DNA of 64,000 nt from Siphlonurus alternatus (Eukaryota > Arthropoda > Insecta > Ephemeroptera > Siphlonuridae), in the NCBI GenBank assembly GCA_949825025.1, contig OX463788.1, forward strand, positions 31,994,878 through 32,058,877, written 5' to 3'. Below the pieces are notes generated by a model, which was not told the origin of the DNA, searched no databases, and saw only the letters and a list, made by a program, of their open reading frames with translations. Shown one piece after another: positions 12,493 to 23,988 of the stretch. The position numbers and the translations under genes are program-made. How positions within the stretch are numbered: the first letter of the stretch is position 1; each line of letters opens with the position of its first letter.

Positions 12493-13035
12493 TAGAGCGC
12501 GGAAAAAAGTCTCTTTTTTTTTAACAAATAGTCGCCTATAAAGTCTACTTTTTTTGCAAAAAAGTCTCTAAAAAAGTCACTTTTTTCGAAAAAAGTCTCC
12601 AAAAAAGTCCCTTTTTTTTAAAAAAAAGAGCAACAAAAATGCATTTTAATAGTGCTATTTCTGATAACTAGAGCGCAGAAAAAAGTCTCTTTTTTTTAAC
12701 AAATAGTCGCCTATAAAGTCTACTTTTTTTGCAAAAAAGTCTCTAAAAAAATGATTTTTGACACGCATAACTGTGTTCAAAAGCTTTTTATTTTATTCTA
12801 TTTTTTTAACTATATTTTCGAGAAGAAAATAACTAAAAAATATACTAGAATGTGTCAAAAAGTCTCAAAAAGTCACCTTTTGCCGAAATAGTCGTAAAAT
12901 CACAAAATAGTCTAAAAAGTCGCTTTTTTTATAGGCTCATTTTAATCCATTTCCGGAGATCGGTGGACATCCTAAATGACATTAAAATAGGCCCCATATA
13001 CACAAAAAGTCCAAAAGACTTTTTTCCGCGCTCTA
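12493..13035. mobile_element. hAT-like element made of repeated AGTC units
   Basis: Terminal inverted repeats TAGAGCGCGGAAAAAAGTC are flanked on both sides by TTTATAAA (12485-12492 and 13036-13043), an 8-bp target duplication that is itself a palindrome. Inside are about seventeen A-rich units ending in AGTC (AAAAAAGTCTC, AAATAGTCGCC, ATAAAGTCTAC and variants). An 89-bp block at 12493-12580 is repeated almost exactly at 12669-12757, including a second start-like TAGAGCGCAG. No protein frame. The 8-bp duplication supports hAT, but the unit repeats are unusual. Confidence 0.75.
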
Positions 13036-13308
13036 TTTATAAAAGAAAATTCTAAGAAAAATGATGCGATTATAGCTAGGAGAAACCAACTTTAGCACGT
13101 ATCTGCTATGCCGCTAACAATTTTTTGCCTGCAAAATAGTGAAGTCATATTATTTTATGACGTATATGTGAAAGACCCGTATACCGTATAGATATTTTCT
13201 CTTCGCGTTTCTGTAAATATACATATTATTCACGTATACATAATAATGAAAATTAACGTCTACACACTCCAATATTTAATAGAAAAGTGTTCTCGTTATA
13301 AAACTTTA

Positions 13309-13309
<1 letters not shown>

Positions 13310-13404
<95 letters not shown>
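13310..13404. repeat. (TA)n microsatellite, about 47 units
   Basis: Uninterrupted TA. Frames on both strands across it are artefacts of the repeat. Confidence 0.97.
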
Positions 13405-13407
<3 letters not shown>

Positions 13408-13589
13408 TTAAAAGGCTGCAGTACCGACGTCAAGCTGGAGCGTTGAGATGGAGCTTCCCGTAAGACTATGCAATCTTGCAGGCGTCTACTTATACATTCG
13501 TCTTGCTCAATCGACACCTTATCACCTTAATCTTAAATTATGGGTTGTATTGCCTATAATAGTTAAAGGTTAAATTTATGTCCCCATTA

Positions 13590-13840
13590 CAATTCATCAT
13601 AGTTCATTTCGTATTCCATTTTGTTTCACGAGAAACACTTTTTGCTTCTTACTATGCATTTATTTACCTGCATCGTTTGTTTGAATAGAGTGTTTGTAGT
13701 ACAAAAACGTGCACTTAGAACTACTTTAAATTTTAAAAGAGGTGATACTTGTGTTTCGTATTTTAAAATAAATAATATGTTGACTTTGCCCCCTATTTAC
13801 TCTTTATATATATTTATTTATTGGAACAACTCGTTGTAAT
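13590..13840 (+). mobile_element. LINE reverse transcriptase fragment
   Basis: The plus-strand frame ending at 13839 reads LNRVFVVQKRALRTTLNFKR, then CVSYFKINNMLTLPPIYSLY. The pattern QKRALR, then C-x-F, then LTLPxxY matches the segment just after the palm domain in CR1/L2/Jockey-type LINE reverse transcriptases. A stop in the same frame lies upstream (near 13600), so the copy is decayed. It lies about 190 bp upstream of the pentanucleotide array. It is not obviously the same family as the minus-strand fragment at 10440-11089. Confidence 0.6.
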
Positions 13841-14007
13841 GTACTGTACATACATACAACATGGTTCAGGTCAAAACTAAATCTAATAAAAACAAAATCA
13901 AACAACACAAATTTAAACAATATTTAAAAAGTCACATGAGCTAGAAGAAGAAAACCACTTTTAACATCATTGCATTATAATCATGACATCATATATAATA
14001 TATAATA

Positions 14008-14391
14008 ATATATATATATATATATATATAATATAATATAATATAATATAATATAATATAATATAATATAATATAATATAATATAATATAATATAATATA
14101 GTATAGTATAGTATAGTATAGTATAGTATAGTATAGTATAGTATAGTATAGTATAGTATAGTATAGTATAGTATAGTATAGTATAGTATAGTATAGTATA
14201 GTATAGTATAGTATAGTATAGTATAGTATAGTATAGTATAGTATAGTATAGTATAGTATAGTATAGTATAGTATAGTATAGTATAGTATAATATAATATA
14301 ATATAATATAATATAATATAATATAATATAATATAATATAATATAATATAATATAATATAATATAATATAATATAATATAATATAATATAA
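14008..14391. repeat. Three-block pentanucleotide array
   Basis: A short TA run leads into about 14 units of ATAAT-type repeat (14030-14100), then exactly 38 units of GTATA (14101-14290), then about 20 units of the ATAAT type again (14291-14391). The central block differs from its flanks by one base per unit. The 169-codon minus-strand frame across it is the repeat translated and is not a gene. Confidence 0.97.
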
Positions 14392-14676
14392 TGCATATAA
14401 TTTTCACTAATTCACTAATTTTATTAATAAAATGAGATTTCACTGTCAAGTTTCTATCAGTCTCCTCTCTGTTCATTAAATAAAATTTTAGGACACATTC
14501 TTCTTTGTTGCTAAAGCTTTTGTTCAGTTTCCTCTTTCAGAAAGATTACTCGCTGTCTCTCTTTTTTTTAATAAAATTAGTTTCTGCAATTTGGTAATAA
14601 ATACATTTTTTAAATTAACATGGTTACATTGTATAATTTTACCAAAATTGAAATTTTCCATATTTAGAGGAAATCA

Positions 14677-14812
14677 GGAAACTGACAGAAAGCGGAATCT
14701 ATCCGAATCGTTTACAGTGTTGCCACTTATATCCGACATGTTTTTAAGAAACTCCCACTCCTTGTTGGCACCGCTTCTCTTTCGGACAGATTCCGCTTTC
14801 GGACGGTTTCCC
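14677..14812. mobile_element. Short foldback element
   Basis: Arms of about 33 bp: GAAAGCGGAATCTATCCGAA at 14688-14707 and its complement with one mismatch at 14781-14800, with GGAAAC further out on both sides. The spacer is about 70 bp. No second copy was noticed in the window. The plus-strand frame 14591-14920 runs through it and is unsupported. Confidence 0.55.
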
Positions 14813-14819
14813 TTCTGCC

Positions 14820-15800
14820 GCATGTTCTACATTGAAATAAGTAAATTAAATGAATTAATACACGCTAGAAAATACTCGTCTCAAGTTTTTATATATTATA
14901 TCAATTTAAATATTGAATAATTATGGATAAAAAAAAATACGGAAGATATTATGACTGCAATGTCCCACAGTAATAAATTCCGGTTTGCATGCAGTACTAT
15001 ATAATATTGATCGCTCTATTTGATTTAAAGAGGAAGTAGGCAGAACGGGCCTTCTTCTATTTCAATTCTTTCTCTCTCTTTAAAAAAAAAAAAATACATT
15101 CTCTGATGATGTTGATTAATTTGTTTGAAACTGTGGTTAAATGAAATTGAAAACCTACAAAAGAAATGTGTATACAGGGAGTAACATTTTAATTGAATTC
15201 TATTTTCAATGCATACCTTTGAATATTTCAACATTCGCAAGAAAGCTTATGTACATTTTTTTCTATACTTCATTAGATATGGGTGTTTTTTTTATGACAT
15301 ATTTCGCAGTAACAACAGCGCATATATTATTATTTTATTATGTTGTTACGGAAGTAACAATAGTTATAAGTTTACGTAATAGGTATTGCAATTTTATATG
15401 CTGCATTAAAATAATGATGTTGTTAAAAAATCACAATTTACGTTCTATAAATTTTTATTTAACCTTTGTAATATAATAATTTTTATTGAAATAAAATTGC
15501 AACATTAATTTAACTTTATCATTTGTGTTATGACAAACAATTTCAAACCTAACAAGCATATAACCTTTCCAATTAAAAAGTAATAGCAATTTTGCATATA
15601 TAATAATTTGATATCAATGAAGAATTAAATCACAATTGAATTGAAACACAATACGTAGTCCATGAAATGATTTATTGCTTCATTAGCATATTTGTATTGT
15701 ATAATATCTAGCACATGCATATATAAATAAAACCTTTTAAAATTTGCAAATTTTGTTTAAAATATTTAATACAGAATTTAAACAGCTTATTAAGTTCATT
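14820..15800. other. AT-rich DNA, no gene seen
   Basis: The 111-codon plus-strand frame at 15141-15476 is AT-driven, with no domain or splice support. Confidence 0.45.
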
Positions 15801-15808
15801 TTTTATAG

Positions 15809-15879
15809 ATCATGGACCCCAAGTAATGACGAGTTTCAAGAAAAATCTTGGTTCTGAGAACGTCTTTGATACGGTGCAG
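15809..15879 (+). CDS. Candidate short coding exon, possible translation start
   Basis: A 71-bp segment between a splice acceptor (TTCATTTTTTATAG ending at 15808) and a donor (GTGCAG followed by GTAACA at 15880). The frame is open throughout. From an ATG at 15826 it reads MTSFKKNLGSENVFDTVQ and ends exactly on a codon boundary (phase 0). GC content is clearly higher than both flanks and the codons are varied, unlike the AT-driven chance frames nearby. An upstream ATG (MDPK, then stop) ends in TAATG, overlapping this start. The product is not recognised. It could be the first coding exon of a gene whose untranslated exon lies at 7310-7916. That link is inferred. Confidence 0.35.
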
Positions 15880-16299
15880 GTAACATTTGACATTTATTAA
15901 GATCGTATTTACATTATATAATCAAACTTCAAATTAATTTTAGAGCAAATTATTAATTAATTACAAATAAAGTATTAAATAAATAAGTAAAGATGTATGT
16001 ATAGAACTTGATTTGTTCTTTTTTACCTTTTTTTATTAAAATCATATTCTGGGGTTATTCTGGGGTACATGCACGGGTTATAAATATAATATGTCTCCAA
16101 ATAATTAATATCAATAGAACTCTAATAAATGTGAATTCTCCCCCCCCCCCCCCACCCCTTATTTTAACAATTTAATTTCAATGACATCCCTGAAATTATA
16201 TATACTACTTATACTTCAAGTATTTTTAACTGAGCATGAATATTATTTCCTGCAGCAATATAAGCAATAGCCTTCCCAAATTCTCAGGACAAAAGAGTA

Positions 16300-16783
16300 G
16301 TGGAATTTAAAAAAAAAAAAAAAAAATCAATATCACCAAAATAACAAAATAGAAATAGTCCTACAGTGGATACCAGGCTAATACCAGCTCAGTCTAATAT
16401 TCACGGCAACGAAAAAGCAAACTACTTAGCCAAATAGGCAGCAAGATGACGCAAACAACAACAAATTTAATATATTATCCATTCATTCAATTCAAGCTTA
16501 TAATATTACGTGTGCAGTGAATCATATAAAGTTAAACTCCAGACATTGCTAAATTCAAACTAGATAGAGGGCATAACTTATTATATTATTTTCGATGCCA
16601 TCAGCTAGAAGGTTTAAAATCCAAGATTGTGATGTTTGTAAATTATGTTAAAATGAAACCCTAAGACATATTCAGATGCTCGATCTGCATTATAACTGCG
16701 GAATTTGAGTCATTGCCTGGCAACATGAAGAGAGAAGAGAATGCAGGAATTGGAATTCAGTCTTTATTAGCTTACTAATTTAA
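16300..16783 (+). mobile_element. LINE fragment with RNase H and zinc-knuckle remnants
   Basis: Translations in shifting frames show IVLQWIPG (16355-16378), then HGNEKANYLAK, the conserved end of the RNase H domain in I/R1/LOA-type LINEs. RFKIQDCDVCKLC follows near 16612-16648, then NETLRHI, the usual C-terminal cysteine motif of such elements. Stops and frameshifts show that it is dead. The sequence runs directly into the (AAAT)n array at 16784, which fits a retrotransposon tail. The clade with RNase H differs from the LINE fragments at 10.4, 13.6 and 30.8 kb. Confidence 0.7.
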
Positions 16784-16957
<174 letters not shown>

Positions 16958-16959
16958 CG

Positions 16960-17490
16960 TGAACAAGGAAAAAATTCATTTACTGAAAAGTTTAATAATT
17001 ATTTGTAATCACATTATTCACTTTACTATATAAAATTCTAATTATATAAATACTACCATTACAATTTAGTATTACAATTTGATATAAGTTGAAACATACA
17101 TAATTTATACTTTATCACTGAATACGTCTTTTACCTACACATGAATTTTGATACATTGCAAGCAAACTGATGATTGCAGCCTGAACAAAACAACTGACAT
17201 GAGACAGAAACAATGTGAGCGTGAAAATTCATTTCTATGATGACAAGCACTGACAACCAATTAAAATTTTCTTATGCATATTAGTATTATTTTGTGGAAA
17301 TGGAATGATATTATTTAGTTGGTCTGTAATTTCCTTGTATTTTGATATAACAGTTATGACAAATTATATTGTGTACATTGTACATGTTATTTTTATTTTT
17401 TTACAATCCAGATTTTTATATAATTTTATATTAGAAAATAACTTTTTCGTATTCATATTGAATGTATTTTTATTTATTTATTTATTTTTT
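16960..17490. other. AT-rich DNA, no gene seen
   Basis: The 161-codon plus-strand frame beginning at 17305 is hydrophobic and T-driven, and runs into the inverted repeat at 17495. It is not supported as a gene. Confidence 0.45.
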
Positions 17491-17494
17491 TTTA

Positions 17495-17735
17495 TTTCAC
17501 TTTTCGGACTTTTACCTTTGCCGGTGTTCCATGTAATCCTTCTGTATGTAGTATGTTGCGATAGTTACTTAGTGTTCGTGCACGTCACTAACACTTGCAT
17601 GTACGTACTACACATATCACTACGTTTCGAGAGTCAACCGCTCTCTTCCTCAAGTGATCTGAGTCATCGCAACATACTACATACAGAAGGATTACATCGA
17701 ACACTGGCAAAGGTAAAAGTCCGAAAAGTGAAAAA
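17495..17735. mobile_element. Foldback element with structured centre
   Basis: Arms of about 70 bp, nearly identical (outer part CACTTTTCGGACTTTTACCT; inner part CTACATACAGAAGGATTACA), around a centre of about 90 bp. On the minus strand the centre at 17617-17657 folds as TCACT/AGTGA outside and GAGAG/CTCTC inside, with the loop bases TGAGGAA and GAAACGT between them. This resembles the core of a hammerhead ribozyme, as found in Penelope-like retroelements. The canonical CUGANGA is not matched exactly (U for the first C). A poly-A run follows at 17731. Confidence 0.65.
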
Positions 17736-18006
17736 AAAAAAAAAAAAAAAATTATGTATTAAGCAACATCAATTTGGTTTTCTTTCGTGACACATGTCAT
17801 GATATGAGCATTGATTTATATAGATTTGTAGAGTGATATAACCACTGAAAATACATTTGATATATGCATATACTTGCATCAGTTAATTGTGCAGTTAGTT
17901 AGTTGTGCAGTTAATTGTATGCTGTAAGTGCCAAAACTAAAAATCTAGACAAATATGTGAAATAAAATTTATAAACAATGCCTTGCCTGCTGGATAATTT
18001 TTTTTT

Positions 18007-18010
<4 letters not shown>

Positions 18011-18092
<82 letters not shown>

Positions 18093-18098
18093 TGTGTG
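18011..18098. repeat. (AG)40 then (TG)4 microsatellite
   Basis: Eighty bases of AG followed by a short TG run. Confidence 0.97.
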
Positions 18099-18399
18099 TT
18101 TTTGTAAAAGTAAAAGAGGAATAAAAAGAAAAGCAGGTAGATAGGCAAAAAATTGACACTTGAAGTTTGGAACTCGGAACTATATATATATATATATATA
18201 TATATGAAACTCAAAACCAAAGTACTAACAGGCTATTATTTCTAACTTTAACAAGTTTTTCTTTTCAATGGGCAACCTACAAACCTACATGAGTTTTTTT
18301 ATTGCAGCACCAAATTATGCTTGTCTGATTTTTTATATTTTTCTAAGGCCAGGAAATATTGTTAAAAAGTAATTAAAATTTCATGTTTGACCCATGCCC

Positions 18400-18480
18400 C
18401 TTTTAGTCTTTGTCCCTATCCTTTTATTTAAGAAGTGGGGCCTTTCTCTGCATGCACTTAAAATAATAATAATAATAAAA
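18400..18480 (+). mobile_element. Possible retroelement 3' end with AAT tail
   Basis: A GC-richer stretch ending CTGCATGCACTTAA and then about five AAT units. It resembles a non-LTR retroelement tail, but no coding remnant is visible. Confidence 0.25.
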
Positions 18481-18570
18481 TTAAATAGTTCTCGGGCTCT
18501 AAAATATGAAAAAAATTCGAGTAGTATCATTTCAGGCTCTATTCATTTCTAATTTCTACAGTAAAAAAAA

Positions 18571-18590
18571 TTATCATGCAGGTTGTCCAT
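18571..18590. mobile_element. Solo fragment of foldback family D end
   Basis: TCATGCAGGTTGTCCATT matches the right terminus of the family D copy at 57346-57683 (TCATGAAGGTTGTCCATT) at 17 of 18 positions. Only the terminus is present. Confidence 0.35.
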
Positions 18591-18702
18591 TCTTGTTTTG
18601 AAATTCAGTTTAGGTCGATTCAGTCGATCGTTTGGCACTTTTATTTCCTTTATTTTTTAATGCAGGGTAAATTTGCTCTGAAATTTCTTTCTTGTTTTGC
18701 AG

Positions 18703-18762
18703 TTTTTAAACAAATTACACGAAGCCTTCAAATTCCAAATGCAGAAAATCAATGCGAAAAAG
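18703..18762 (+). CDS. Candidate 60-bp coding exon
   Basis: Lies between an acceptor (TTTCTTGTTTTGCAG ending at 18702) and a weaker donor (AAAAAG followed by GTTAAG at 18763). In phase 0 it is 20 clean codons beginning FLNKLHEAFKFQMQK; it would join in frame to the phase-0 end of the candidate exon at 15809-15879. A second frame (FKQITRSLQIPNAENQ, entry and exit phase 1) is also open, so the frame is not settled. No family is recognised. Confidence 0.25.
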
Positions 18763-19500
18763 GTTAAGTACTTGAAACTTTAAAGGTAAACTTTAAGAAA
18801 GTATAAACATTTTACTTTAAATTTAACGATCATATGCCATGCAGTAAAATAGTAAATGTTTTGAAGAGTGTAATGTATATTGCATGGTATATATTATTTG
18901 ATTTTATACATTTACTATTCTAGGCATATTTAATAGGATATAGGATCGCATATAAAAATAGTATCGTGTTTGATAATATAGAAGAAAACTAATTAACTAT
19001 TAGTATTAATTTTAATGATGTCCTATTATATATACATTTTTTTTTAAATATATACAATTTAAGAAAATATGTTTATTGATAAAGCAGATAATAAATTGCG
19101 TATTTGCAGCAGAGAATTAGAACAATAAAAACAAAGAGTTTGTTAACTGAGGCTATATATATAATATGTTACGTAATTATTACAGACAATAATATTATAC
19201 TGAGCGAGCACGGTCTTTATGTCGTTGATTACAATATTTACAATCACTCGCCATATTGTGTCAACATATCTTCGCTACAGTCCATCGATAGACATATTAT
19301 AAAAAAAAAAAAAATGTGTGTGAATTGACAAAAACTAGCTTGAAATGAGTAACAAAAGATGTAATATTTGAAAAAATAATTTTTTTATAAAAGAATTATG
19401 TATAAAAATAATTATAATAGAGTGTATAGACTGTATACGTAGAGGGTAAATATTAGATAAAAATTGGTAATTTTGATGGTTTTGTTTCAAAAGACTTGAA

Positions 19501-19830
19501 AGGATTAATCTCAGAGTTGATCAGAATCTCTGAATCGGTCCCCTTAATTTTAATGAGACTTGCTGCAGGGGACTTTAAACTCAATTCAATAGGTGGCATA
19601 CAAATTTTGAAGTAGATCTCTGCTTAACAGTTTCAGTTTTAACAGTTCTGTGACAATTGAAGAAGAAGTTTAACATCGAGCCTTATGAGCAGACACCGGA
19701 AATTGAGCTGTTGTGAGAAAATCGATACTATCGAATTTTAAAATTTATTTCACACTCAATAAATAGTCCTTCTGACAAGCTTTGACGGAAAAAATACTCT
19801 ACGACTCCGAGAAAACTGAGATTAAAACCG
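19501..19830 (-). mobile_element. TTAA-flanked inverted-repeat family B, copy 2
   Basis: Ends GGATTAATCTCAG and CTGAGATTAAAACCG, with TTAA directly after the right end. The interior matches the reverse complement of 2195-2538, including CAATAGGTGGCAT and CTTATG-AGCAGA blocks. Confidence 0.7.
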
Positions 19831-20209
19831 TTAAACAATATCACGCTAGCATAAAAAAAAAAAAAAATAAAAAAACTAAATTTTTATTTAATATATATAT
19901 ATATATTCTTTTAGACCGTAAGACTTTACATTTAATTTAAATAAAAATGTAATGAAAAAAGTTCTATGCATTATAATCATCTGCATATATATATAATTAT
20001 TCATAGCTAGCGAATATGTTTAAATATAACCAAGTGTGAAAATACTTGCAACACTTATACACTCGTACATATTCTACATTTGAATGAATCAATTATTGTG
20101 CATGTAAAATAAAGTTCACTAAAGAAGAAATGTTAAATGTATTTAGCCGGAAGCAGGCATACAGGCAAAACTATTATGAGGTATTACATTAATTAGCATA
20201 TTATGAAGG

Positions 20210-20345
20210 AGAGAGAGGGAGAGAGATGCACGTGAAGCCCCTGGTTTGCATCACTGCAAATGACATCACTGCAATCTATTATTGGCAAGGCCGGCCTGAG
20301 TGGCTAGCGAATGCAGCTGGCCCACTGTCACTTGGTCATATTATA
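20210..20345. other. GC island
   Basis: Contains GGCCGGCC, TGGCTAGCGAATGCAGCTGG and a repeated CATCACTGCAA. Lies between a GA-rich stretch and a TA microsatellite. Confidence 0.35.
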
Positions 20346-20434
20346 GAGTTATTAGTTAATGGCCACAGGATGCATGATGAACTGCACTGATTGTGATGTG
20401 CCATATGTATAAATGCCACCACGTATACAGTTAT

Positions 20435-20438
<4 letters not shown>

Positions 20439-20517
<79 letters not shown>

Positions 20518-20518
20518 C
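20439..20518. repeat. (AT)n microsatellite
   Basis: About 36 AT units with one break near the right end. Confidence 0.95.
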
Positions 20519-20875
20519 TACTGTATTATAATATAGGGAGTGCGGGAGTTGTATGCATGCAGATACAAAATGGGCTGCATACAACAATAATTTATCATCT
20601 ATACACGTGTATAGTGCAACAAATAATATGCATGCGTTGTTATATAACTATAATAATATATAATGTACATGTATAATATTATTCCGTCCAATGTAATTTA
20701 TCATTGTAGTAATTACATGCAGCTATAATAGCCATGCATAAAAAAAATATGTCATACTTATTTTCTATTGCAATTTATTTGTTTTATTTTGGGAAAATAA
20801 ATTAAAATTTGGTTTAAAGATTATACTACAATTGTTTATATATAATTTCATACGTGTTTTGAATAATAGAACTGT

Positions 20876-21113
20876 AATGGAGTATCGACCTCAATTTTTT
20901 TTTATTGCGGAAATGGATAGAACGTGCAAAGTTATGCTACCCTGATTTTTTCCAAATTTTTTACAGCCCTGGAAGTATTTTTATAAAAATTATTGAAAGT
21001 CCTTTTTGTTACGTCACGCGGCGGACTGTAAAAAATCTGAAAAAAATCAGGGTTGCATAACTTTGCAGCATTTCCTTTTCTGCAATAAAAAAAATTGAGG
21101 TCAATACTCCATT
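20876..21113. mobile_element. Foldback family D, copy 1 (internally deleted)
   Basis: Outer ends TGGAGTATCGACCTCAA and TTGAGGTCAATACTCCA. It matches 24607-24925, but part of one inner arm and the loop are missing, leaving the arms unequal. Frames reading AKLC-PDFFQIFYSP here and at 24.7 kb are the arm sequence translated. Confidence 0.85.
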
Positions 21114-21271
21114 TGTATTTAAATATAATTCTATGTTTGACATAAAAGTATATACTATAACATCCGTTCACTTTAATTAACAATTTTTATTATCAAATGA
21201 GTAAAAATAAAACAAAGTTAAAGAAGTTTTTAAAACAAAAATGTCTATATTTTTGCAAGCAGATGATTTTG

Positions 21272-21276
<5 letters not shown>

Positions 21277-21361
<85 letters not shown>
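21277..21361. repeat. (AG)n microsatellite, about 42 units
   Basis: Uninterrupted AG. Confidence 0.97.
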
Positions 21362-21365
<4 letters not shown>

Positions 21366-21939
21366 ATTGCGAAACTGGCTGGTGTCATCGTAAAGAAAGT
21401 AAAGAGTTTATTTGATGTATACGAGCGAGATTCTGGTGGGTGTGACGCAGGCTTCAGTCGCCTAAGGTGTTTTATTGAATACGGCCTTCTGTTGCTTCTT
21501 TCTTTTCCTGTGTCATCAAAAGAAGTACAACATTTTTGAAGAATTTTATTTTGTATTATACGTAAAATATTAACAAAAAGAAAAATATATATTACTTGTT
21601 TTGTAAGTTTTAACGTTGAAAACTTTATAACATCATTATATCAATTTAATGTAAGTCCATAATATTAAATATTTTTGATCAAATAATTTACATTTAAACA
21701 TGATGTACACGTTCCTTAACGAAAAATTTAACCACCATTATAGTCTTTGTGTAACATCGTTGTTAAGATTTTTGTTAAGCAAAGTGTACTTCATCATGTA
21801 TAATTCATATTAGTATAATTTAATAATTTTTTTATTATAATTCTTTTATAAAACAATGCTATGTATGAATTCTTTAGATTTACATTTAGATTATCGTGGT
21901 TTAGCGAGAGAAGCTTTTGCTAAAGTAAGCCGTGTGTAT

Positions 21940-22060
21940 GTACTCCCTCCCATTTACCCTTCACCTTCACACTGGGCTGAGACGCGTGAGTCGTTCACGC
22001 GACGTACTCGCGGCGTGCTAAGTGAGAGTTAGGATATACCCTCGAGTGGGATTATATTGT
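21940..22060. other. GC-richer patch
   Basis: Contains GACGCGTGAGTCGTTCACGC and CTCGCGGCGTG. Several CpGs, no supported frame. Confidence 0.3.
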
Positions 22061-22419
22061 AACTTACGAGAAGAGATAATCGTAACAGGCTCTATTCCAC
22101 AACTTTGCACTAACTATAACTATGTAGGGAATTACGGTACATTTCCATTGTAAATCAATTTTAAAATTACAAACTGTGTATATTTAATATTCAAGATTTA
22201 CACTTAATGATAATTATGAAAATTTTGAAGTTAATATTATTATTTATGTTATGGTAAATTAAATTATACTTTTGAATAAGTTATTTATCATAATTGTATC
22301 TTTATAGTATATATAATGTAATTTATCATACTAATTAGATTGATTAATTGATAGAATATAATTATTCTGTCATCACTCAGTTTTTGTGTATACTATTTGA
22401 TGGACCATTTAAGTATCCC

Positions 22420-22960
22420 GTTGAAAAGCGGTGTTATTTTTCCTTTGGGATGCCGTCTTTAGTTGTCAAGCGCTCCCTAGCCAATCTGTCTATTTGTCAT
22501 CGCGGTAGCGTGACAACGTCAGAGCAGGCGAGTGAGCTTTCGGGCTGGCGGGCGGACGGGAGGGTGGTTGGTTGGTGGCTCACTACTAACACCACTGCCA
22601 CCAACGCTGCAGGCAACGTCGATTAGTGTGACATTTTCTTCCATGCGACCTGGCTGACCCCCCGCTCAGCTTCACCCCTCCCTCCCTCCCTCCCTGCTTC
22701 CTTCAGGCATTACGTGCCAAGATATAAGGTCAACTGAACTAGCTCTAGTCGGCTAGCGCAGGCAAGTAGTCAGTCAGTAGTAGTCCTCCCCCCCCCCCTC
22801 CCCCCAAACGTAGTCCTGGCAGGCTGTCCGTTCGCCCTTGGGGTTGACTGCAGTCACACCTAGCTAATCAGACACGTCTGCTTTGCACCCGCTAGCAGCA
22901 ACTCCCTTTTCCTTCTCATGCCTGCTGACGTACATTTATATACATACCCTACATACATCA
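22420..22960. other. GC island with spaced GC and poly-C
   Basis: Runs of four-base units such as GGCTGGCGGGCGGACGGG, then (CCTC)n-like CCCTCCCTCCCTCCC near 22674-22695, TAGTCAGTCAGTAG and a poly-C tract near 22788-22806. The 92-codon plus-strand frame at 22348-22626 crosses the boundary of the island and shows no domain. Confidence 0.4.
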
Positions 22961-23403
22961 AACTATATACGGTAGTTATAACCCTCATCATGAGTTACAT
23001 TATAATATAAGCTGCTTCCTCTATGTGTCTGCTTGACTTGGTGTCACGCAGCTATCTCTTGTCTTATTATTAATGAGCTAGGATTAATTAATTAAAAATA
23101 AAGAAGAATGCAAATTTATTTTGTACATAGTTAAGTCTGAAGGTTTAATACTTCATTGTCAATGTATAATAATGAAGAATTAGTATTGATTGACAGTAAA
23201 ATTATTTTTAAGAAGTGAAATCTTGACATTTGACACATTATTTGACATTCACTGAAACATTCTTTCTTTGCTCTTTTTCCCCTGTCTGTTTGCAATACGT
23301 TAATACTGTAAGTGCTATTCAGGATATTGGCATGTGAACGTACGAGAAACCACAAAGCATACGACAGAAGTTAAAATAAAGAAAGAGTGTTTGCCATGTA
23401 TTA

Positions 23404-23988
23404 AATGGGGAATTCTCCTATACATTTATTTTATTATTATTTGTTTTTTGTTTTTTCAGATATATGCCTTGAAACTAAATATCCTACAACAAAAAAGTTT
23501 TAATTTTCAAAATTGGAGACGTGAATTTTTTAAAAATCTTCCTTTTTTTAATTTAGCGCCAAAACGTGACGTAGAAACTGCCTAGCAGGCGAATTTTTCC
23601 TGCAATAAATTTATATTTTTGATTATCACTCTTAAAGTAAACTGATATTAAGGACCAAACTATTGATACTAGGATAGAAAAAAAAAAAAAAAAAAAAAAA
23701 CGCTGATTTCGATCGTGTTACTAAAATTTATAGCCAATCACTCCTTGACGCTCAAACTATGATATCAGGCAGTTTTTGTGTGTTAACTAGGGAGTTTCTA
23801 CGTCACAGTTTTCAGGTTAGCGCGCGGGTTGCATACTTTGCCCCTTATTCTAATAATCCCTTCAGAATCCCCAAAGTTGAGTTAAAAAATTTGAAACTTA
23901 AGTCAAACTTATTGTTAATATGTATTGTATCCTATCTTAATATAGTAGTTATAAAATTAAAATTTGAGTTGTAAGAGAATTCCCCATT
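23404..23988 (+). mobile_element. Inverted-repeat element family A, complete copy
   Basis: A 585-bp element with exact 14-bp terminal inverted repeats AATGGGGAATTCTC and GAGAATTCCCCATT. Inside, TGACGTAGAAACTGCCTAG and a variant of its complement (CTAGGGAGTTTCTACGTCA) form a second, subterminal inverted pair. A poly-A run of about 22 bases lies at 23679-23700. It is the reverse complement of 1-512. No transposase is present. A target duplication is not clear, so superfamily is left open. Confidence 0.85.

Noticed and set aside
13967..14476. 169-codon minus-strand frame, the longest in the window
   Set aside because: It is the pentanucleotide array translated as a five-residue repeat.
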